From: Candidatus Coprovivens excrementavium
GTDB lineage: Bacteria > Bacillota_I > Bacilli_A > RF39 > UBA660
Assembly (NCBI GenBank): GCA_944363975.1
Contig: CALVVU010000002.1
Span: 1 to 64,000, forward strand
Direction: 5' to 3'
DNA length: 64,000 nucleotides
Each line of letters begins with the position of its first letter. The first letter of the stretch is position 1. Shown here piece by piece: positions 16,966 to 28,078 of the stretch. A program made the position numbers and the translations under genes. The notes under the pieces are model-generated. The model was given only the letters and a program-made list of their open reading frames with translations, had not been told where the DNA came from and made no database searches.

Positions 16966-17018
16966 TATGTCAAACCATAGTTAATTAACATTAAAATTAT
17001 TCATCATTTTTTAACAAA

Positions 17019-17047
17019 TTGACTATTTAAAAAATATAAAGTACAAT
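17019..17047 (+). promoter_or_regulatory. Promoter of the lysozyme-like gene
   Basis: TTGACT (17019-17024), a 17-bp spacer and TACAAT (17042-17047), 24 bp before the start codon. Confidence 0.65.
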
Positions 17048-17071
17048 ATAAACATACAAAGGAGAAATTGT

Positions 17072-17995
17072 ATGAAAAATAAAAGACATAAATTACGTCT
17101 TAGAAAACAAGTATTGATTACATTGCCTATTTTGCTACTACTTTTAATAGCATCATTAGGGTTTATGATAAATAAAAATAAGAAGTTTGCTACTGAAGTT
17201 TCACCTAATAATCAGAAATCATCAAAACAAATAGAGGAATCTTCATGGAAATTATCTGATATTTCTTATATTCAAGATTTTAGTGATATGGTTAACGAAC
17301 GTCAAAAAGATAATACAATAATTTATTATGCTAGTAATTTTAAACTTAATATTGAAAGAACTTTAGAAATTGCTCATAATCTAACTAACGATTTTACTGA
17401 CGAGCAATATTTAAAAACCCATATCATTGCACCATCAAAACTTGCCAAAACAATTAAACCATTTAAATCATTTGAAGCAGGAGTTGTTTACTTTGTTAGA
17501 GATTTATATCGTTATCCTGAAAGATATGGGTCTTCAATTAGTGAAATAAGATTAGATGAAACGCCAACCATTACTAGAAATATTATTGATGGTAAAATAT
17601 ATATGGATAATGGTTTAACTTTTGAACAATATTTAGGAAAAATATGTGACTTATATGATTTAGATAAAAGTATTGTCTTAGCAATTGTTCATGAAGAAAC
17701 AGGTGTTATGACTAGTGCTTTATTCAACTATAGTAATAATATCGGAGGTTTAAGAGGAATTGGTGGTTGGATGAAATTTACAACTCTTGAAGCTGGAATC
17801 ATCGCTCACGTAATTTCCATAAAATACTTTGTTGATAATTATAATATAGATTTATCAAGTCCTAATGCCGTTGCTAAACTTTCAGGTGTATATGTTAAAG
17901 GAAATGTCAATTCATATTCTGAATCATGGACAAACAAAGTAAATCACTTTCGAGAAAATATAAATAAACAAGATTTATTTACTTATAAACAGTAA
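17072..17995 (+). CDS. Membrane-anchored lysozyme-like / glucosaminidase-type muralytic protein
   Basis: 307 residues. A basic N-terminus (MKNKRHKLRLRKQ) and one helix (about 15-33) anchor it; the remainder is extracellular. The C-terminal third carries a lysozyme-fold signature: YDLDKSIVLAIVHEETG, with a Glu in the catalytic position, then NNIGGLRGIGGW and a closing block SESWTNKVNHFRENI. This resembles the glucosaminidase/transglycosylase superfamily that cleaves peptidoglycan glycan strands. The family is judged from motif pattern alone. It is preceded by AAAGGAG and stands alone. Confidence 0.7.
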   Translation: MKNKRHKLRLRKQVLITLPILLLLLIASLGFMINKNKKFATEVSPNNQKSSKQIEESSWKLSDISYIQDFSDMVNERQKDNTIIYYASNFKLNIERTLEIAHNLTNDFTDEQYLKTHIIAPSKLAKTIKPFKSFEAGVVYFVRDLYRYPERYGSSISEIRLDETPTITRNIIDGKIYMDNGLTFEQYLGKICDLYDLDKSIVLAIVHEETGVMTSALFNYSNNIGGLRGIGGWMKFTTLEAGIIAHVISIKYFVDNYNIDLSSPNAVAKLSGVYVKGNVNSYSESWTNKVNHFRENINKQDLFTYKQ

Positions 17996-18018
17996 ATAAA
18001 TTTTTTTTGTATTTTTTT

Positions 18019-18049
18019 ATTGCTTTTTTCGTCAAAAAAAAGTACAATA
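18019..18049 (+). repeat. Hairpin element copy 1 upstream of the ybxB-rpoBC unit
   Basis: TATTGCTTTTTTCGTC is followed by a complementary A run ending TACAATA, giving an imperfect hairpin. The same arrangement with the same CGTC loop recurs at 18774-18801, just before rpoB. This copy lies before the promoter at 18063, so in RNA it belongs to the end of the preceding transcript and may terminate it. Confidence 0.55.
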
Positions 18050-18062
18050 GAACCTACATTTA

Positions 18063-18091
18063 TTGACTTTCCATGTCATTAAGTATATAAT
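18063..18091 (+). promoter_or_regulatory. Promoter of the methyltransferase-rpoB-rpoC unit
   Basis: TTGACT (18063-18068), a 17-bp spacer and TATAAT (18086-18091), about 43 bp before the TTG start of the methyltransferase. It is the best promoter match in the gap. Confidence 0.75.
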
Positions 18092-18133
18092 TAAATATAT
18101 TATTGTCTTATAAAAAAAGAAGATGGTGATTCT

Positions 18134-18733
18134 TTGGAACAATATTTTACAAATAACCCTGACCTAAAAAGCGAACTACGTACTATTATCTACAAAAATA
18201 AAACCCAAACTTTAACCTTTTATAGCGATAACGGTGTTTTTTCTAAAGACAAATTAGATTTTGGTAGCACTTTGCTTTTAGAAACGGTTTTAAAAAATGT
18301 TAATACTGAAAATTTAAATATATTAGATGTTGGCTGTGGTTATGGCTTTCTAGGTATATCACTAGCTAAATTTTTAAATGCACATGTTACAATGTGCGAT
18401 ATTAATAAAAGAGCTCTCCACTTAGCAAAACGGAATTGCGAAAAGAACAACGTAAAAAGTTTATGCGAAGTGTTAGAAAGTAATATTTATGAAAATATTA
18501 CTAATATATATGATTTAATTATAACGAATCCCCCAATCAGAGCAGGGAAAGAAGTAGTTTACGGCATCTTAGATGGAGCAAGAGACTATCTTAAAGAGGA
18601 TGGTGAGCTCTGGATGGTTATAAGAAAAAATCAAGGAGCTAAAAGTACTATTGAACACTTAAAAAATAATTATGAATGTGAAATAGTTACAAAAAGCAAA
18701 GGCTTTTATATTATTAAAGCCAAAAAACATTGA
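18134..18733 (+). CDS. RsmC/YbxB-like class I SAM-dependent methyltransferase
   Basis: 199 residues with the methyltransferase-small (MTS) fold: SAM motif LDVGCGYGFLG, acidic D in MCDINKRAL, and catalytic motif NPPIRAGK (NPPF-type, as in RsmC enzymes that methylate guanine N2 of 16S rRNA). In Bacillus a homologue (ybxB) sits between rplL and rpoB; here the position before rpoB is kept, but no rplJ or rplL precedes it. The start is TTG at 18134 with a weak GATGGTGAT site; no better in-frame start exists before the conserved N-terminus. Confidence 0.85.
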   Translation: MEQYFTNNPDLKSELRTIIYKNKTQTLTFYSDNGVFSKDKLDFGSTLLLETVLKNVNTENLNILDVGCGYGFLGISLAKFLNAHVTMCDINKRALHLAKRNCEKNNVKSLCEVLESNIYENITNIYDLIITNPPIRAGKEVVYGILDGARDYLKEDGELWMVIRKNQGAKSTIEHLKNNYECEIVTKSKGFYIIKAKKH

Positions 18734-18773
18734 CAACAAACTTTACATCACTTAAAATTATAAATTGGTGACG

Positions 18774-18801
18774 TATTGTTTTTTCGTCAAAAAAAGCAAT
18801 A
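18774..18801 (+). repeat. Hairpin element copy 2 in the rpoB leader
   Basis: TATTGTTTTTT, loop CGTC, AAAAAAAGCAATA: a near-perfect stem of about 11 bp with one G-U pair, 27 bp before the rpoB start. It resembles copy 1 at 18019-18049 on the other side of the methyltransferase gene. It is A/T-built and lacks the GC core of a strong terminator, so a processing or attenuation role is possible. Confidence 0.55.
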
Positions 18802-18828
18802 AAAAATTAGGTATAGGGGTGAAACATA

Positions 18829-21800
18829 ATGGCTAAAATGGCAAAATTTGGCGACCATAGAGAAAGAAAAACATTCTCTAGAATAAAGAACACCTTAGAA
18901 TTAACAGACTTATTAGAAATTCAAAAGAAATCTTATCAAAGATTTCTAGAAGAAGGAATCAAGGAAGTATTTGAAGATCTATTTCCTGTAGAAAGTTTCA
19001 CTGGTAATATCTCCCTTGAACTTGGTGATTATTATTTTGAATCTCCAAGATACACAGTAAAAGAAGCAAAAGAACGTATGGTAAACTATGCTGCACCATT
19101 AAAAGTTCAAGCTCGTGTATTTATTCATGAAACAGGAGAAGTAAAAGAACAAGAAATCTTCCTAGGTGATTTACCATTAATGACAGATGCTGGTACCTTT
19201 ATTATTAATGGTGCTGAACGTGTTATCGTTTCTCAATTAGTAAGAAGTCCATCTGTTTATTACAAAAAAGAAATCGATAAAAATGGTAGAAAGATTATTT
19301 CTGGTGAAATAATCCCTAACAAAGGTACATGGTTAGAATATGAACTAGATGCACGTGATATCTTCTATGTACGTATCGATCGTACTCGTAAAGTAGTTAT
19401 AACAGCTTTTTTAAGAGCTCTAGGCCTATCTACTAATGAAGAAATATTAGAAGTGTTTGGTGAAGACAAATATCTTATTAACACTTTAGAAAAAGATAGT
19501 ACTAAGAATTCAGATGAAGCGTTAATTGAAATTTACGAAAAATTAAGACCAGGAGAACCAGCAACACTAGATTCTGCGAAGAACCAATTAATTACAAGAT
19601 TCTTTGATAAATTCCGCTATGATTTACAAAAAGTAGGACGCTATAAATTTAATAAAAAATTAAATGTTTTAGATCGTTTACTAGGACAAAAAATAGCTGA
19701 AGATATTAAAGATGGCAAAGAAGTTATTGTTCCAAACGGAACAGTTATAACCAAAGAAATTTTAGAAAAAATTCGTCCATTATTCCAAAATGGTTATGGT
19801 GTTAAAGAAGTAACTATTAATGAAGAATTAGATGAATACAATAAAATTCAAGAAGTTAAAGTATATGATAAAGATGATGAAACAATTATTCACAAAATAA
19901 TTGGTAATGATCAAACAATAGATTCTCGTCGTTTAACTATCTCTGATATATATGCTTCAGTATCATATTATTTAAACCTTCAATATGGTATTGGAAATGA
20001 CGATGAAATCGACCATTTAGGTAATAGACGTGTTCGTCAAGTAGGAGAATTAATTCAAACACAATTCCGTGTTGGTATGTCTCGTATGGAAAGAGTTATT
20101 CGTGAACGAATGACTACTCAAGAAATCGACACTGTAACTCCTAAAACCTTAATTAATATTCGTCCAGTTACAGCATGCTTAAAAGAATTCTTTGGTAGTT
20201 CTCAATTATCAAAGTTCATGGACCAAATAAATCCTATTGCTGAATTAACTGATAAAAGACGTCTTTCATGTTTAGGACCTGGAGGACTTTCAAGAGAAAG
20301 AGCAGGAATGGAAGTTCGTGATGTTAATCCAAGTCACTATGGTAGAATTTGTCCTATTGAATCACCAGAAGGTCAAAATATCGGACTTATTACATCCCTA
20401 GCATCATATGCTAAAATTAATGAATATGGTTTCATTATGACTCCATATCGTAAAGTTGTTGATACAAAGTTAACTAATGAAATAGTTTATTTAACAGCCG
20501 ACGAAGAAGCAGACTACTATATTTCTCAAGCAACATTAGATATCGATGATGATAACAAGATTGTTGATGATAAAGTAATTGCTCGTTTAAACGGCGATAC
20601 AGTTATGATTCCAAAAGAAAAAGTTAATTTCGTTGATGTTGCTCCAAACCAAATTGTTTCTATAACAACAAGTTGTATTCCTTTCCTAGAACACGATGAT
20701 GCAACACGTGCTCTAATGGGTGCCAACATGCAACGTCAAGCAGTTCCATTATTAACAACAGAGGCTCCTATAGTTGGTACAGGTATGGAATATATTGCTG
20801 CTCGTGATTCTGGTTCAACTATTGTTGCTAAAGCTGATGGCGTTATTGAATATGCTGATGGTAAAAAAATAATTGCTAAAACTGTTAATGGAGAAGATAT
20901 ATATTATTTAGCAAATTTTGAAAGAAGTAATGATGCTTCTAATATAAATCATCATCCTTTAGTAAAGAAAGGCGATAAAATCCATAAAGGTGAAGTTATT
21001 GCTGATGGACCATCAACAGATAAAGGAGAACTAGCTTTAGGTAAAAATATGACAATTGCCTTTATGACATGTAACGGCTACAACTATGAAGATGCTGTTG
21101 TATTAAACGAAAGATTAGTTAAAGAAGATGTTTATACTTCATTACATATTGAACATTATGACATTGATTGTCGTGACACTAAATTAGGCCCAGAAGAAAT
21201 AACAAGAGATATTCCAAATGTTGGTGAAGAAGCTCGTAAAAATCTTGATGCTAATGGTATTGTTCGTATTGGTACTGAAGTAAAAGATGGCGATATTCTT
21301 GTTGGTAAAGTTACCCCAAAAGGTGTTCAAGAATTAACAAGTGAAGAAAAATTACTACATGCTATCTTTGGTGAAAAAACACGTGAAGTTCGTGATACAA
21401 GTCTTCGTGTTGATCATGGAGCTGGCGGAATTGTTCACGATGTTAAAATTTATACAAAAGAAAATTCTGACGAACTAGCTGCTGGTGTTTCAAAAGTAGT
21501 TCGTGTCTATATAATTCAAAAAAGAAAAATCCAAGTTGGAGATAAAATGTCAGGACGTCATGGTAACAAAGGTGTTATATCACTTATCTTACCAGAAGAA
21601 GATATGCCATATTTACCAGATGGTCGTCCAGTTGATATTGTTCTTAATCCACAAGGTGTTCCATCTCGTATGAATATCGGTCAAATCCTTGAATTACATT
21701 TAGGAATGGCTGGTAAAAAATTAGGTCTACATTATGCGACTCCAGTATTCGATGGTGCAACCATGGATGATATTAGCGCTGAATTAAAAGCAGCTGGCAT

Positions 21801-22434
21801 TGACCCTGATGGAAAGACAGTTCTTTACAATGGACGTACTGGTGAACCTTTTGAAAATCGTGTATCAGTTGGTGTAATGTACATGATTAAACTACATCAC
21901 ATGGTTGATGATAAATTACATGCTCGTTCAACTGGTCCATACTCAATGGTTACACAACAACCTTTAGGTGGTAAAGCCCAATTCGGTGGTCAAAGATTTG
22001 GTGAAATGGAAGTTTGGGCATTATATGCTTACGGTGCAGCACATGTTCTACAAGAAATGATGACTGTTAAATCTGATGACGTTGTCGGCCGTGTTAAAGT
22101 ATATGAAGCAATGGTTAAAGGTAAGACTTTAAGCCAAGCTGGTATGCCAGAAAGTTTCCGTGTATTATTAAAAGAATTCCAAGCTCTTGGTCTAGATATC
22201 CAAGTTCTTAACGATAAAGATGAATTATGCGATATTCAAGAATTAGAGCATGAAGACGAAGATGAAGCTATTTCTATTAACGAAATAGGTAAAGAAATAA
22301 TCGATAACGAACCTCTTGAAGAACCATCTGATCCAGAAAATCTAGAAGAAGATATTGATGAAGAAGATGAATTTGAAGAGAGTTTAGATGATATTGATTA
22401 TCCAGGTGAAGAAGAGGAAGGTGAAGAACTATGA
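18829..22434 (+). CDS. rpoB: RNA polymerase beta subunit
   Basis: This 1201-residue subunit forms the catalytic core of RNA polymerase with beta'. Recognisable blocks include the N-terminal [19 protein letters not shown], the rifampicin-site region ([14 protein letters not shown] and [20 protein letters not shown]), RHGNKGVIS and the C-terminal [19 protein letters not shown]. The rifampicin pocket reads like the sensitive consensus. Length is normal for Bacilli, with a very acidic C-terminal tail from about residue 1140 (many Glu/Asp). The start follows TAGGGGTGAAA. It overlaps rpoC by the ATGA quartet, which implies coupled translation. Confidence 0.99.
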   Translation: MAKMAKFGDHRERKTFSRIKNTLELTDLLEIQKKSYQRFLEEGIKEVFEDLFPVESFTGNISLELGDYYFESPRYTVKEAKERMVNYAAPLKVQARVFIHETGEVKEQEIFLGDLPLMTDAGTFIINGAERVIVSQLVRSPSVYYKKEIDKNGRKIISGEIIPNKGTWLEYELDARDIFYVRIDRTRKVVITAFLRALGLSTNEEILEVFGEDKYLINTLEKDSTKNSDEALIEIYEKLRPGEPATLDSAKNQLITRFFDKFRYDLQKVGRYKFNKKLNVLDRLLGQKIAEDIKDGKEVIVPNGTVITKEILEKIRPLFQNGYGVKEVTINEELDEYNKIQEVKVYDKDDETIIHKIIGNDQTIDSRRLTISDIYASVSYYLNLQYGIGNDDEIDHLGNRRVRQVGELIQTQFRVGMSRMERVIRERMTTQEIDTVTPKTLINIRPVTACLKEFFGSSQLSKFMDQINPIAELTDKRRLSCLGPGGLSRERAGMEVRDVNPSHYGRICPIESPEGQNIGLITSLASYAKINEYGFIMTPYRKVVDTKLTNEIVYLTADEEADYYISQATLDIDDDNKIVDDKVIARLNGDTVMIPKEKVNFVDVAPNQIVSITTSCIPFLEHDDATRALMGANMQRQAVPLLTTEAPIVGTGMEYIAARDSGSTIVAKADGVIEYADGKKIIAKTVNGEDIYYLANFERSNDASNINHHPLVKKGDKIHKGEVIADGPSTDKGELALGKNMTIAFMTCNGYNYEDAVVLNERLVKEDVYTSLHIEHYDIDCRDTKLGPEEITRDIPNVGEEARKNLDANGIVRIGTEVKDGDILVGKVTPKGVQELTSEEKLLHAIFGEKTREVRDTSLRVDHGAGGIVHDVKIYTKENSDELAAGVSKVVRVYIIQKRKIQVGDKMSGRHGNKGVISLILPEEDMPYLPDGRPVDIVLNPQGVPSRMNIGQILELHLGMAGKKLGLHYATPVFDGATMDDISAELKAAGIDPDGKTVLYNGRTGEPFENRVSVGVMYMIKLHHMVDDKLHARSTGPYSMVTQQPLGGKAQFGGQRFGEMEVWALYAYGAAHVLQEMMTVKSDDVVGRVKVYEAMVKGKTLSQAGMPESFRVLLKEFQALGLDIQVLNDKDELCDIQELEHEDEDEAISINEIGKEIIDNEPLEEPSDPENLEEDIDEEDEFEESLDDIDYPGEEEEGEEL

Positions 22435-25400
22435 TAGATGCTAACAGCTTTAAAGGTATCAAAATAGGAATTGCATCTCCTGAAAAAATCAGAAGTTGGT
22501 CTTATGGCGAAGTAAAAAAACCAGAAACAATCAATTATCGTACTCTTAAACCAGAACGTGATGGATTATTCTGTGAAAGAATTTTCGGACCATCTAAAGA
22601 CTATGAATGTTCTTGTGGTAAATACAAGAGATTAAGATATAAAAATGTTATATGTGATAGATGTGGAGTAGAAGTTACTAGTTCTAAAGTAAGACGTGAA
22701 CGTATGGGACATATAGAACTAGCTTCTCCTTGCTCTCATATTTGGTTTTTCAAAGGTGTACCATCAAAAATGGGTCTTGTTCTAGATATGTCTCCAAGAG
22801 ATCTAGAAGAAGTTTTATACTTTGTAAGTTACGTTGTTATCGACCCAGGACAAGCACCTTTAGAGAAAAAACAAACCTTATCTGATAAAGAATACCGTGC
22901 ATATTATGAAAAATATGGTAATACATTCAAAGTTGGTATGGGTGCTGAAGCAATTCAAGAACTACTAAAAGAAGTCGATGTATCTAAAGAAGTAGCCGAC
23001 TTAAGAAAAGAACTTGAAAATACAACAGGTCAAAAACGTATTCGTTTAGTTAAACGTCTTGATTGTTTAGTTGCCTTCGAAGAGTCTGGAAATAAACCAG
23101 AATGGATGATTCTTGAAGCATTACCAGTAATTCCACCAGATATTAGACCAATGATTCAACTTGATGGTGGTCGTTTTGCAACATCTGATTTAAATGATTT
23201 ATATCGTCGTATTATTAATCGTAATAATCGTTTGAAAAAATTATTAGAATTAGGTGCTCCAACTATAATTGTTCAAAATGAAAAGCGTATGCTTCAAGAA
23301 GCTGTTGATTCACTATTTGACAATGGCCGCCGTGGACGTAGTATTACTGCTGCTGGAAATCGTCCATTAAAATCTTTATCAAGTATGTTAAAAGGTAAAC
23401 AAGGTCGCTTCCGTCAAAACTTACTAGGAAAACGTGTTGATTACTCTGGTCGTTCAGTTATCTGTGTTGGACCGAATTTAAAAATGTATCAATGTGGTAT
23501 TCCAAAAGAAATGGCTCTAGAACTATTTAAACCACATGTAATACATGGCTTAGTTGAAAGAGGATTGGCTCATAATATTAAGGGTGCTAAAAAACTAATT
23601 GAAAGTCGTGACGAATGTGTATGGGATGTTGTAGAAGATTGTATAACTGAACATCCAGTACTATTAAACCGTGCCCCAACATTACATAGACTTGGTATTC
23701 AAGCATTCGAACCAAAATTAGTAGGTGGTAAGGCAATTCGTCTACACCCATTAGTATGTACAGGATTTAACGCTGACTTCGATGGTGACCAAATGGCTGT
23801 CCATGTTCCTTTGTCTGAAGAAGCAAAAGCTGAAGCTCGTTTATTAATGCTAGGAGCTCAAAATATTCTAGATCCAAAATCAGGTAAACCAATTGTTACA
23901 CCATCACAAGATATGGTATTAGGTAACTATTATTTGTCAATTGAAGAACCTGGTGAAGAAAACGAAGGTAAAGTTTATAAAAACTCTAATGAAGCAATAA
24001 TGGCTTACGAAAGAAAAGAAATAACTTTACATACAAGAATTGTTATTCCTGTTAAATCATTTAAATATAAATTATTTACAGATGATCAAAGAGATAAATA
24101 TCTTGTTACAACAGCTGGTAAATTGATTTTCAATGAAATTCTACCTGATTCATTCCCTTATATAAATGAAGCAAGTAAAGAAAATATTGAAAACATAACA
24201 CCAAGTAAGTTCTTCTTAAGCATGGGAACTAATCTTAAAGAAGCAATTGCTGAAATGAAACCAGTAGATCCATTTATTAAAAAGAACTTATCACAAATAA
24301 TTGCTCAAATATTTAAGCGTTATAAAACTACAGAAACATCTGCTGTTCTAGATGCTATGAAAGATTTGGGCTTTAAATACTCAACAATAGCTGGTATAAC
24401 AGTATCTGCTTTTGATATTCAAGAAGCTAAAGATAAAAACGAGAAAATAGAGGCTGCTCAAGAAAAAGTAGATAAAATTAATAAACAATTCCAAAGAGGT
24501 TTAATAACTGAAGAAGAAAGATTTAATAATGTTATCCAAGTATGGAATGATACTAAAGATGACGTTGAAGCTGAATTAAAGGGTATTAGTAGTGGCGACC
24601 ACAAGAATCCAATCTTTATGATGATGAATTCTGGAGCACGTGGTAATGCTGGTAACTTTACTCAATTAGCTGGTATGCGTGGTTTAATGGCTAAACCAAA
24701 CGGACAACCAGTAGAAATTCCAATAAAATCTAACTTTATTGAAGGACTAAATGTATCTGAATTCTTCTTAAGTACACACGGAGCTCGTAAAGGATCTGCC
24801 GATACAGCTTTACGTACTGCCGATTCAGGATACATGACACGTCGTTTAGTTGATGTTGCCCAAGATATTATTGTTAAAGAAGAAGATTGTGGTGCGATAT
24901 CAGGCATTGTTGTAGAAGACTTTATCGATGAAAAGAGTGGTACAGTTATCGAATCACTTGAAGATCGTATTGTTGGTCGTTTTACAGCAACTAAAGTTAT
25001 AAACCCTGAAACTAAAGAAGTTATTGTAGATCGTAACGAAATGATTAACGAAAACCTAGCTAAGAAAATTGTTAAAGCTGGAATTAAGAAAGTTGAAATA
25101 CGTAGTGCTCTAACATGTAAGAGTCAATATGGTGTATGTCAAAAATGTTATGGACGTAACTTAGCAACTGGTAACTTAGTTGAAACTGGTGAAGCTGTAG
25201 GTGTTATGGCTGCTCAATCAATTGGTGAACCAGGTACTCAGCTTACAATGCGTACATTCCACTCTGGTGGTGTTGCCCATGGTGGAGACGCCGATATTAC
25301 TCAAGGTCTTCCACGTGTTGAAGAACTATTCGAAGCACGTAATCCAAAAGCTAAAGCAACAATATCTGAAATAACTGGTAAAGTTGTAAGTATTGAAGCT

Positions 25401-26165
25401 GCTAATGGTAAACACAAGATTGTTGTTGAAAACGATGTTGAATCTCGTGAACATACAACTCTATATAACTCAAAATTACGTGTTGAAGTAGGCCAAGAGG
25501 TTGTAGCTGGAGAACAACTAACAGAAGGATCAGTTAGTCCAAAAGAATTATTAGCTGTAACTGACCCTATAACTGCTGAAAGTTATATCCTAAAAGAAAT
25601 TCAAAAAGTTTATAAATCACAAGGTGTTGATATCTCAGATAAACATATCGAAGTTATCGTTCGTCGTATGATTTCTAAGATGAAAATTATCGATGGTGGA
25701 GATACGGGTTTAGTTGAAGGATTAACTGTATCTATTCATGATTTCAACGCTGCAAATAAACCTGTAATTCTAAATGGTGGTGTTCCTGCAACAGGTCGTC
25801 CAATAATGTTAGGTATTACTAAGAGTTCATTAGAAACTGACTCATGGCTATCAGCAGCATCATTCCAAGAAACTACAAGAGTTCTTACTGAAGCTGCAAT
25901 TCGTGGTAAAATAGATGACTTACGTGGTCTAAAAGAAAATGTTATTATCGGTAAGTTAATACCTGCCGGTACTGGAGCTAAACAATATAGTAATATTGAA
26001 ATGATTCTTGAAAAAGAATTTATGAGTGATGAACCTAGCGAATTCTTAGAAGAACAACTTATTGATGACAACGAAATAAAAGAAGAAGCTGCAAATTTAG
26101 AAAAGACTAATGAAACTCCAATAGTAGAGTCTGTTGAAAGTGATTTAGTTGAACAATTAAGTTAA
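22431..26165 (+). CDS. rpoC: RNA polymerase beta' subunit
   Basis: This 1244-residue subunit holds the catalytic magnesium through NADFDGDQM. The N-terminal zinc site ([20 protein letters not shown]) and the second zinc site ([19 protein letters not shown]) are both intact, as are the bridge-helix and trigger-loop region ([31 protein letters not shown]) and [17 protein letters not shown]. The start ATG overlaps the rpoB stop (ATGA). An acidic tail follows the conserved C-terminal EKEFMSDEP region. A strong terminator closes the operon. Confidence 0.99.
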   Translation: MIDANSFKGIKIGIASPEKIRSWSYGEVKKPETINYRTLKPERDGLFCERIFGPSKDYECSCGKYKRLRYKNVICDRCGVEVTSSKVRRERMGHIELASPCSHIWFFKGVPSKMGLVLDMSPRDLEEVLYFVSYVVIDPGQAPLEKKQTLSDKEYRAYYEKYGNTFKVGMGAEAIQELLKEVDVSKEVADLRKELENTTGQKRIRLVKRLDCLVAFEESGNKPEWMILEALPVIPPDIRPMIQLDGGRFATSDLNDLYRRIINRNNRLKKLLELGAPTIIVQNEKRMLQEAVDSLFDNGRRGRSITAAGNRPLKSLSSMLKGKQGRFRQNLLGKRVDYSGRSVICVGPNLKMYQCGIPKEMALELFKPHVIHGLVERGLAHNIKGAKKLIESRDECVWDVVEDCITEHPVLLNRAPTLHRLGIQAFEPKLVGGKAIRLHPLVCTGFNADFDGDQMAVHVPLSEEAKAEARLLMLGAQNILDPKSGKPIVTPSQDMVLGNYYLSIEEPGEENEGKVYKNSNEAIMAYERKEITLHTRIVIPVKSFKYKLFTDDQRDKYLVTTAGKLIFNEILPDSFPYINEASKENIENITPSKFFLSMGTNLKEAIAEMKPVDPFIKKNLSQIIAQIFKRYKTTETSAVLDAMKDLGFKYSTIAGITVSAFDIQEAKDKNEKIEAAQEKVDKINKQFQRGLITEEERFNNVIQVWNDTKDDVEAELKGISSGDHKNPIFMMMNSGARGNAGNFTQLAGMRGLMAKPNGQPVEIPIKSNFIEGLNVSEFFLSTHGARKGSADTALRTADSGYMTRRLVDVAQDIIVKEEDCGAISGIVVEDFIDEKSGTVIESLEDRIVGRFTATKVINPETKEVIVDRNEMINENLAKKIVKAGIKKVEIRSALTCKSQYGVCQKCYGRNLATGNLVETGEAVGVMAAQSIGEPGTQLTMRTFHSGGVAHGGDADITQGLPRVEELFEARNPKAKATISEITGKVVSIEAANGKHKIVVENDVESREHTTLYNSKLRVEVGQEVVAGEQLTEGSVSPKELLAVTDPITAESYILKEIQKVYKSQGVDISDKHIEVIVRRMISKMKIIDGGDTGLVEGLTVSIHDFNAANKPVILNGGVPATGRPIMLGITKSSLETDSWLSAASFQETTRVLTEAAIRGKIDDLRGLKENVIIGKLIPAGTGAKQYSNIEMILEKEFMSDEPSEFLEEQLIDDNEIKEEAANLEKTNETPIVESVESDLVEQLS

Positions 26166-26166
26166 T

Positions 26167-26198
26167 AAAAAAAGAATGATTTTTCATTCTTTTTTTTA
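26167..26198 (+). terminator. Terminator of the rpoBC operon
   Basis: AAAGAATGA (26171-26179) and TCATTCTTT (26184-26192) form a stem flanked by long A and T runs, directly after the rpoC stop. Confidence 0.9.
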
Positions 26199-26262
26199 TT
26201 CATTTAAGCAAATATATTGTCACTAGTATAACAAAATGCTAAAATAATAATGAGGGATGTAT

Positions 26263-26442
26263 ATGGAGAGTAGTAAAAAACAAAAAGCCATAATTCAAGC
26301 TCATGCTAGTCTTAAAATTGATCGTATTTATTTAAAACCAAGTTTTATATTTACATATGTTCAAAATCAAACAACACCCTCTAAAACAGAGGGACCAAAA
26401 TTGACACTGAAAAGAGGAACTAATAATGGCATTAACACCTGA
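26263..26442 (+). CDS. Short antitoxin-like protein upstream of fic (VbhA-type)
   Basis: 59 residues from ATG 26263; ATG 26257 is too close to the GAGGG at 26252-26256. The N-terminal helix contains AHASLKIDRIYL, which lines up with the inhibitory helix of class I Fic antitoxins, consensus (S/T)xxxE(G/N). Ser16 is present, but the Glu is Asp20 and the next residue is Arg21. The C-terminal part (GPKLTLKRG) has no assigned role. Its stop lies 17 bp inside the Fic gene, typical of toxin-antitoxin pairs. The VbhA link is inferred from motif and position. Confidence 0.55.
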   Translation: MESSKKQKAIIQAHASLKIDRIYLKPSFIFTYVQNQTTPSKTEGPKLTLKRGTNNGINT

Positions 26443-27088
26443 AAAATTACAAGAAGTTGACGAGGCTTGGAATTCATATTTTTATCCAGGAACCCAAACT
26501 CTAAAAAATAAATATAACATCACCGACTATGATGAATTAAAAGAAAAAGAAGCTGAAATATCATTTGAAAAGTTAGTTGAACTATATGACAATCCTATTG
26601 TTGGAGATTTTGATGCAGAGCATTTAAGAAATATTCACAAATATATTTTTGGAGATTTATATGAATGGGCTGGAGAATATCGCTATGTCGATATGCGAAA
26701 ACAAACTGATTTTACTAAATGGGAAAATATACCAGAATACTTAAATGGCGAATTAAAATTAATGCACGAGGAAATAAAAAATGTTACCGATAAACGTTCC
26801 TTAGCTATATTTTTATCAACTTATTATATTCAATTAATGGCCATTCATCCTTTTCGTGAGGGCAATGGTCGAAGCAGTCGTGAATTTTTACGCGAATTAG
26901 TTGAAACAAAGACCAAAGAAATGCCATGTGGACCATTAGAACTTGATTGGACAAAATTTAATGGTGACGTCGTTTTAGATAATATTCAATTAGCTCTAGT
27001 ATTCCGTAGTGCCATTGATAATGAATTTTTTAACGCTCTTGTTCCAATTGAACTTGAAGATAATTTAGAAAGTGCAAAAAAAATGTGA
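26426..27088 (+). CDS. fic: Fic-domain AMP-transferase (toxin-like)
   Basis: 220 residues with the complete Fic active site HPFREGNGRSSR (His141 to Arg152): His is the general base, Glu binds magnesium and GNGR holds the nucleotide phosphates. The flap and target-docking region (YVDMRKQTDFTKWENIP) precedes it. Fic proteins of this size transfer AMP to proteins such as gyrase or topoisomerase IV, stopping growth. No inhibitory S/TxxxEG helix is visible inside this protein, fitting class I control by a separate antitoxin. AGAGGA precedes ATG 26426. A bidirectional terminator follows. Confidence 0.9.
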   Translation: MALTPEKLQEVDEAWNSYFYPGTQTLKNKYNITDYDELKEKEAEISFEKLVELYDNPIVGDFDAEHLRNIHKYIFGDLYEWAGEYRYVDMRKQTDFTKWENIPEYLNGELKLMHEEIKNVTDKRSLAIFLSTYYIQLMAIHPFREGNGRSSREFLRELVETKTKEMPCGPLELDWTKFNGDVVLDNIQLALVFRSAIDNEFFNALVPIELEDNLESAKKM

Positions 27089-27110
27089 ACTTATATTTCA
27101 CATTTTTTAT
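27078..27110. terminator. Bidirectional terminator between fic and the minus-strand gene
   Basis: AAATGTGAA (27081-27089) and TTCACATTT (27098-27106), with A run before and T run after, serve both converging genes. Confidence 0.8.
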
Positions 27111-27907
27111 ATGATATTTTGTGCTTTAATATTTAAATATAATTTACGATAATTAAGAGAGATTTCATTAATATCATCTTCTGTAGCAGGAGTATATTCC
27201 TGACCAAACGATTTATATATTTTATAAGCCTTAGTGTATAAAGATAAAGCCAATAAAGCGGTTGGCAAATCAATAACTTTTGGAACTAATAAATCAATAT
27301 CAACAACAATATTTCCATCATATATTGGAATAGCATAAGACGCTTTTTTTTCAATTTCAATATCGGTATCAATATACTTTATTTTCTTTTTTATATAATC
27401 CCAAAAATCATTTTCATAACCTAGAAAATTTTTTAAACTATCTTCATTTTCACATAGAGCAACAACTTCTTCTGCATATCCTATATCTTGAGTTAGAGTA
27501 GGAAAATTCTTTTTTCTTCTTAATCCACGCCTTTCATCATTCATTTCACAAGCTTCTTCAATATCGTCCATTACTTGGTAATAATATTCTACTGTTTTAT
27601 CATTAGTTTCATCTAATAAACCAATAACTAACAATGCAGAATAAGAATCTATTTCATCAACATTTCTAAGAATATAATTTAAAAGTTTTCTTTCTGTTTT
27701 TAAAATATCAAACATTTCTTTTATTATTCTTAAATTATCCTTCGTAATTTGACTTTTTCTTCCAAAGGCTATTAACGATTTAATATAATTAGATAGACTA
27801 TATAATGTAATTAAATACATTTGCTCTAGTGAACCATTTTTCATATCTTTTATATCACTTAATAAATCCTCAAAATCTTGTCTTTCTTTTTCTGTTCTAA
27901 TTTTCAT
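27107..27907 (-). CDS. Hypothetical helical protein, unknown function
   Basis: 266 residues, soluble, rich in Glu, Lys, Asp and Leu, and predicted mostly alpha-helical, with no signal peptide or membrane segment. Visible landmarks are ALLVIGLLDETNDKTVEYYYQ, split by a charged helix, and the C-terminal ALLALSLYTKAYKIY. The start at 27907 follows AGGAGAATT on the minus strand. It converges on fic. I do not recognise a family, and nothing in the neighbourhood fixes a role. Confidence 0.65.
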   Translation of the reverse strand: MKIRTEKERQDFEDLLSDIKDMKNGSLEQMYLITLYSLSNYIKSLIAFGRKSQITKDNLRIIKEMFDILKTERKLLNYILRNVDEIDSYSALLVIGLLDETNDKTVEYYYQVMDDIEEACEMNDERRGLRRKKNFPTLTQDIGYAEEVVALCENEDSLKNFLGYENDFWDYIKKKIKYIDTDIEIEKKASYAIPIYDGNIVVDIDLLVPKVIDLPTALLALSLYTKAYKIYKSFGQEYTPATEDDINEISLNYRKLYLNIKAQNII

Positions 27908-27927
27908 ATAAATTCTCCTAGACTTTT

Positions 27928-27955
27928 ATTATAAGTCTTTTTATAAAAAAAGCAA
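27928..27955 (-). promoter_or_regulatory. Promoter of the minus-strand hypothetical gene
   Basis: On the minus strand, TTGCTT (27950-27955), a 16-bp spacer and TATAAT (27928-27933) lie just upstream of the ribosome site. The -35 box overlaps the tRNA-Ala terminator. Confidence 0.45.
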
Positions 27956-27979
27956 TAAAAAAAGTCCTTATCGGACTTA
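27950..27979 (-). terminator. Terminator of tRNA-Ala
   Basis: On the minus strand AAGTCC-GATA-GGACTT forms a 6-bp stem followed by seven Ts, 11 bases after the tRNA CCA. Confidence 0.85.
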
Positions 27980-27989
27980 ATATGTTCAA

Positions 27990-28066
27990 TGGTGGAGGAT
28001 GTGGGATTCGAACCCGCGACCCCCTGCGTGCAAGGCAGGTGCTCTAGCCAGCTGAGCTAATCCCCC
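27990..28066 (-). tRNA. tRNA-Ala (anticodon UGC)
   Basis: A complete 77-base cloverleaf on the minus strand: acceptor GGGGGAT/ATCCTCC (one G-U pair), D arm GCTC-AGCTGGCTA-GAGC, anticodon stem CCTGC/GCAGG around CTTGCAC with anticodon TGC, T arm GCGGG-TTCGAAT-CCCAC and encoded CCA. It has its own promoter and terminator. Confidence 0.97.
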
Positions 28067-28078
28067 AAGAACATATCC

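Noticed and set aside
24662-26071. Antisense open frames inside rpoC
   Set aside because: They mirror codon structure of rpoC, have no ribosome site and no recognisable domain.
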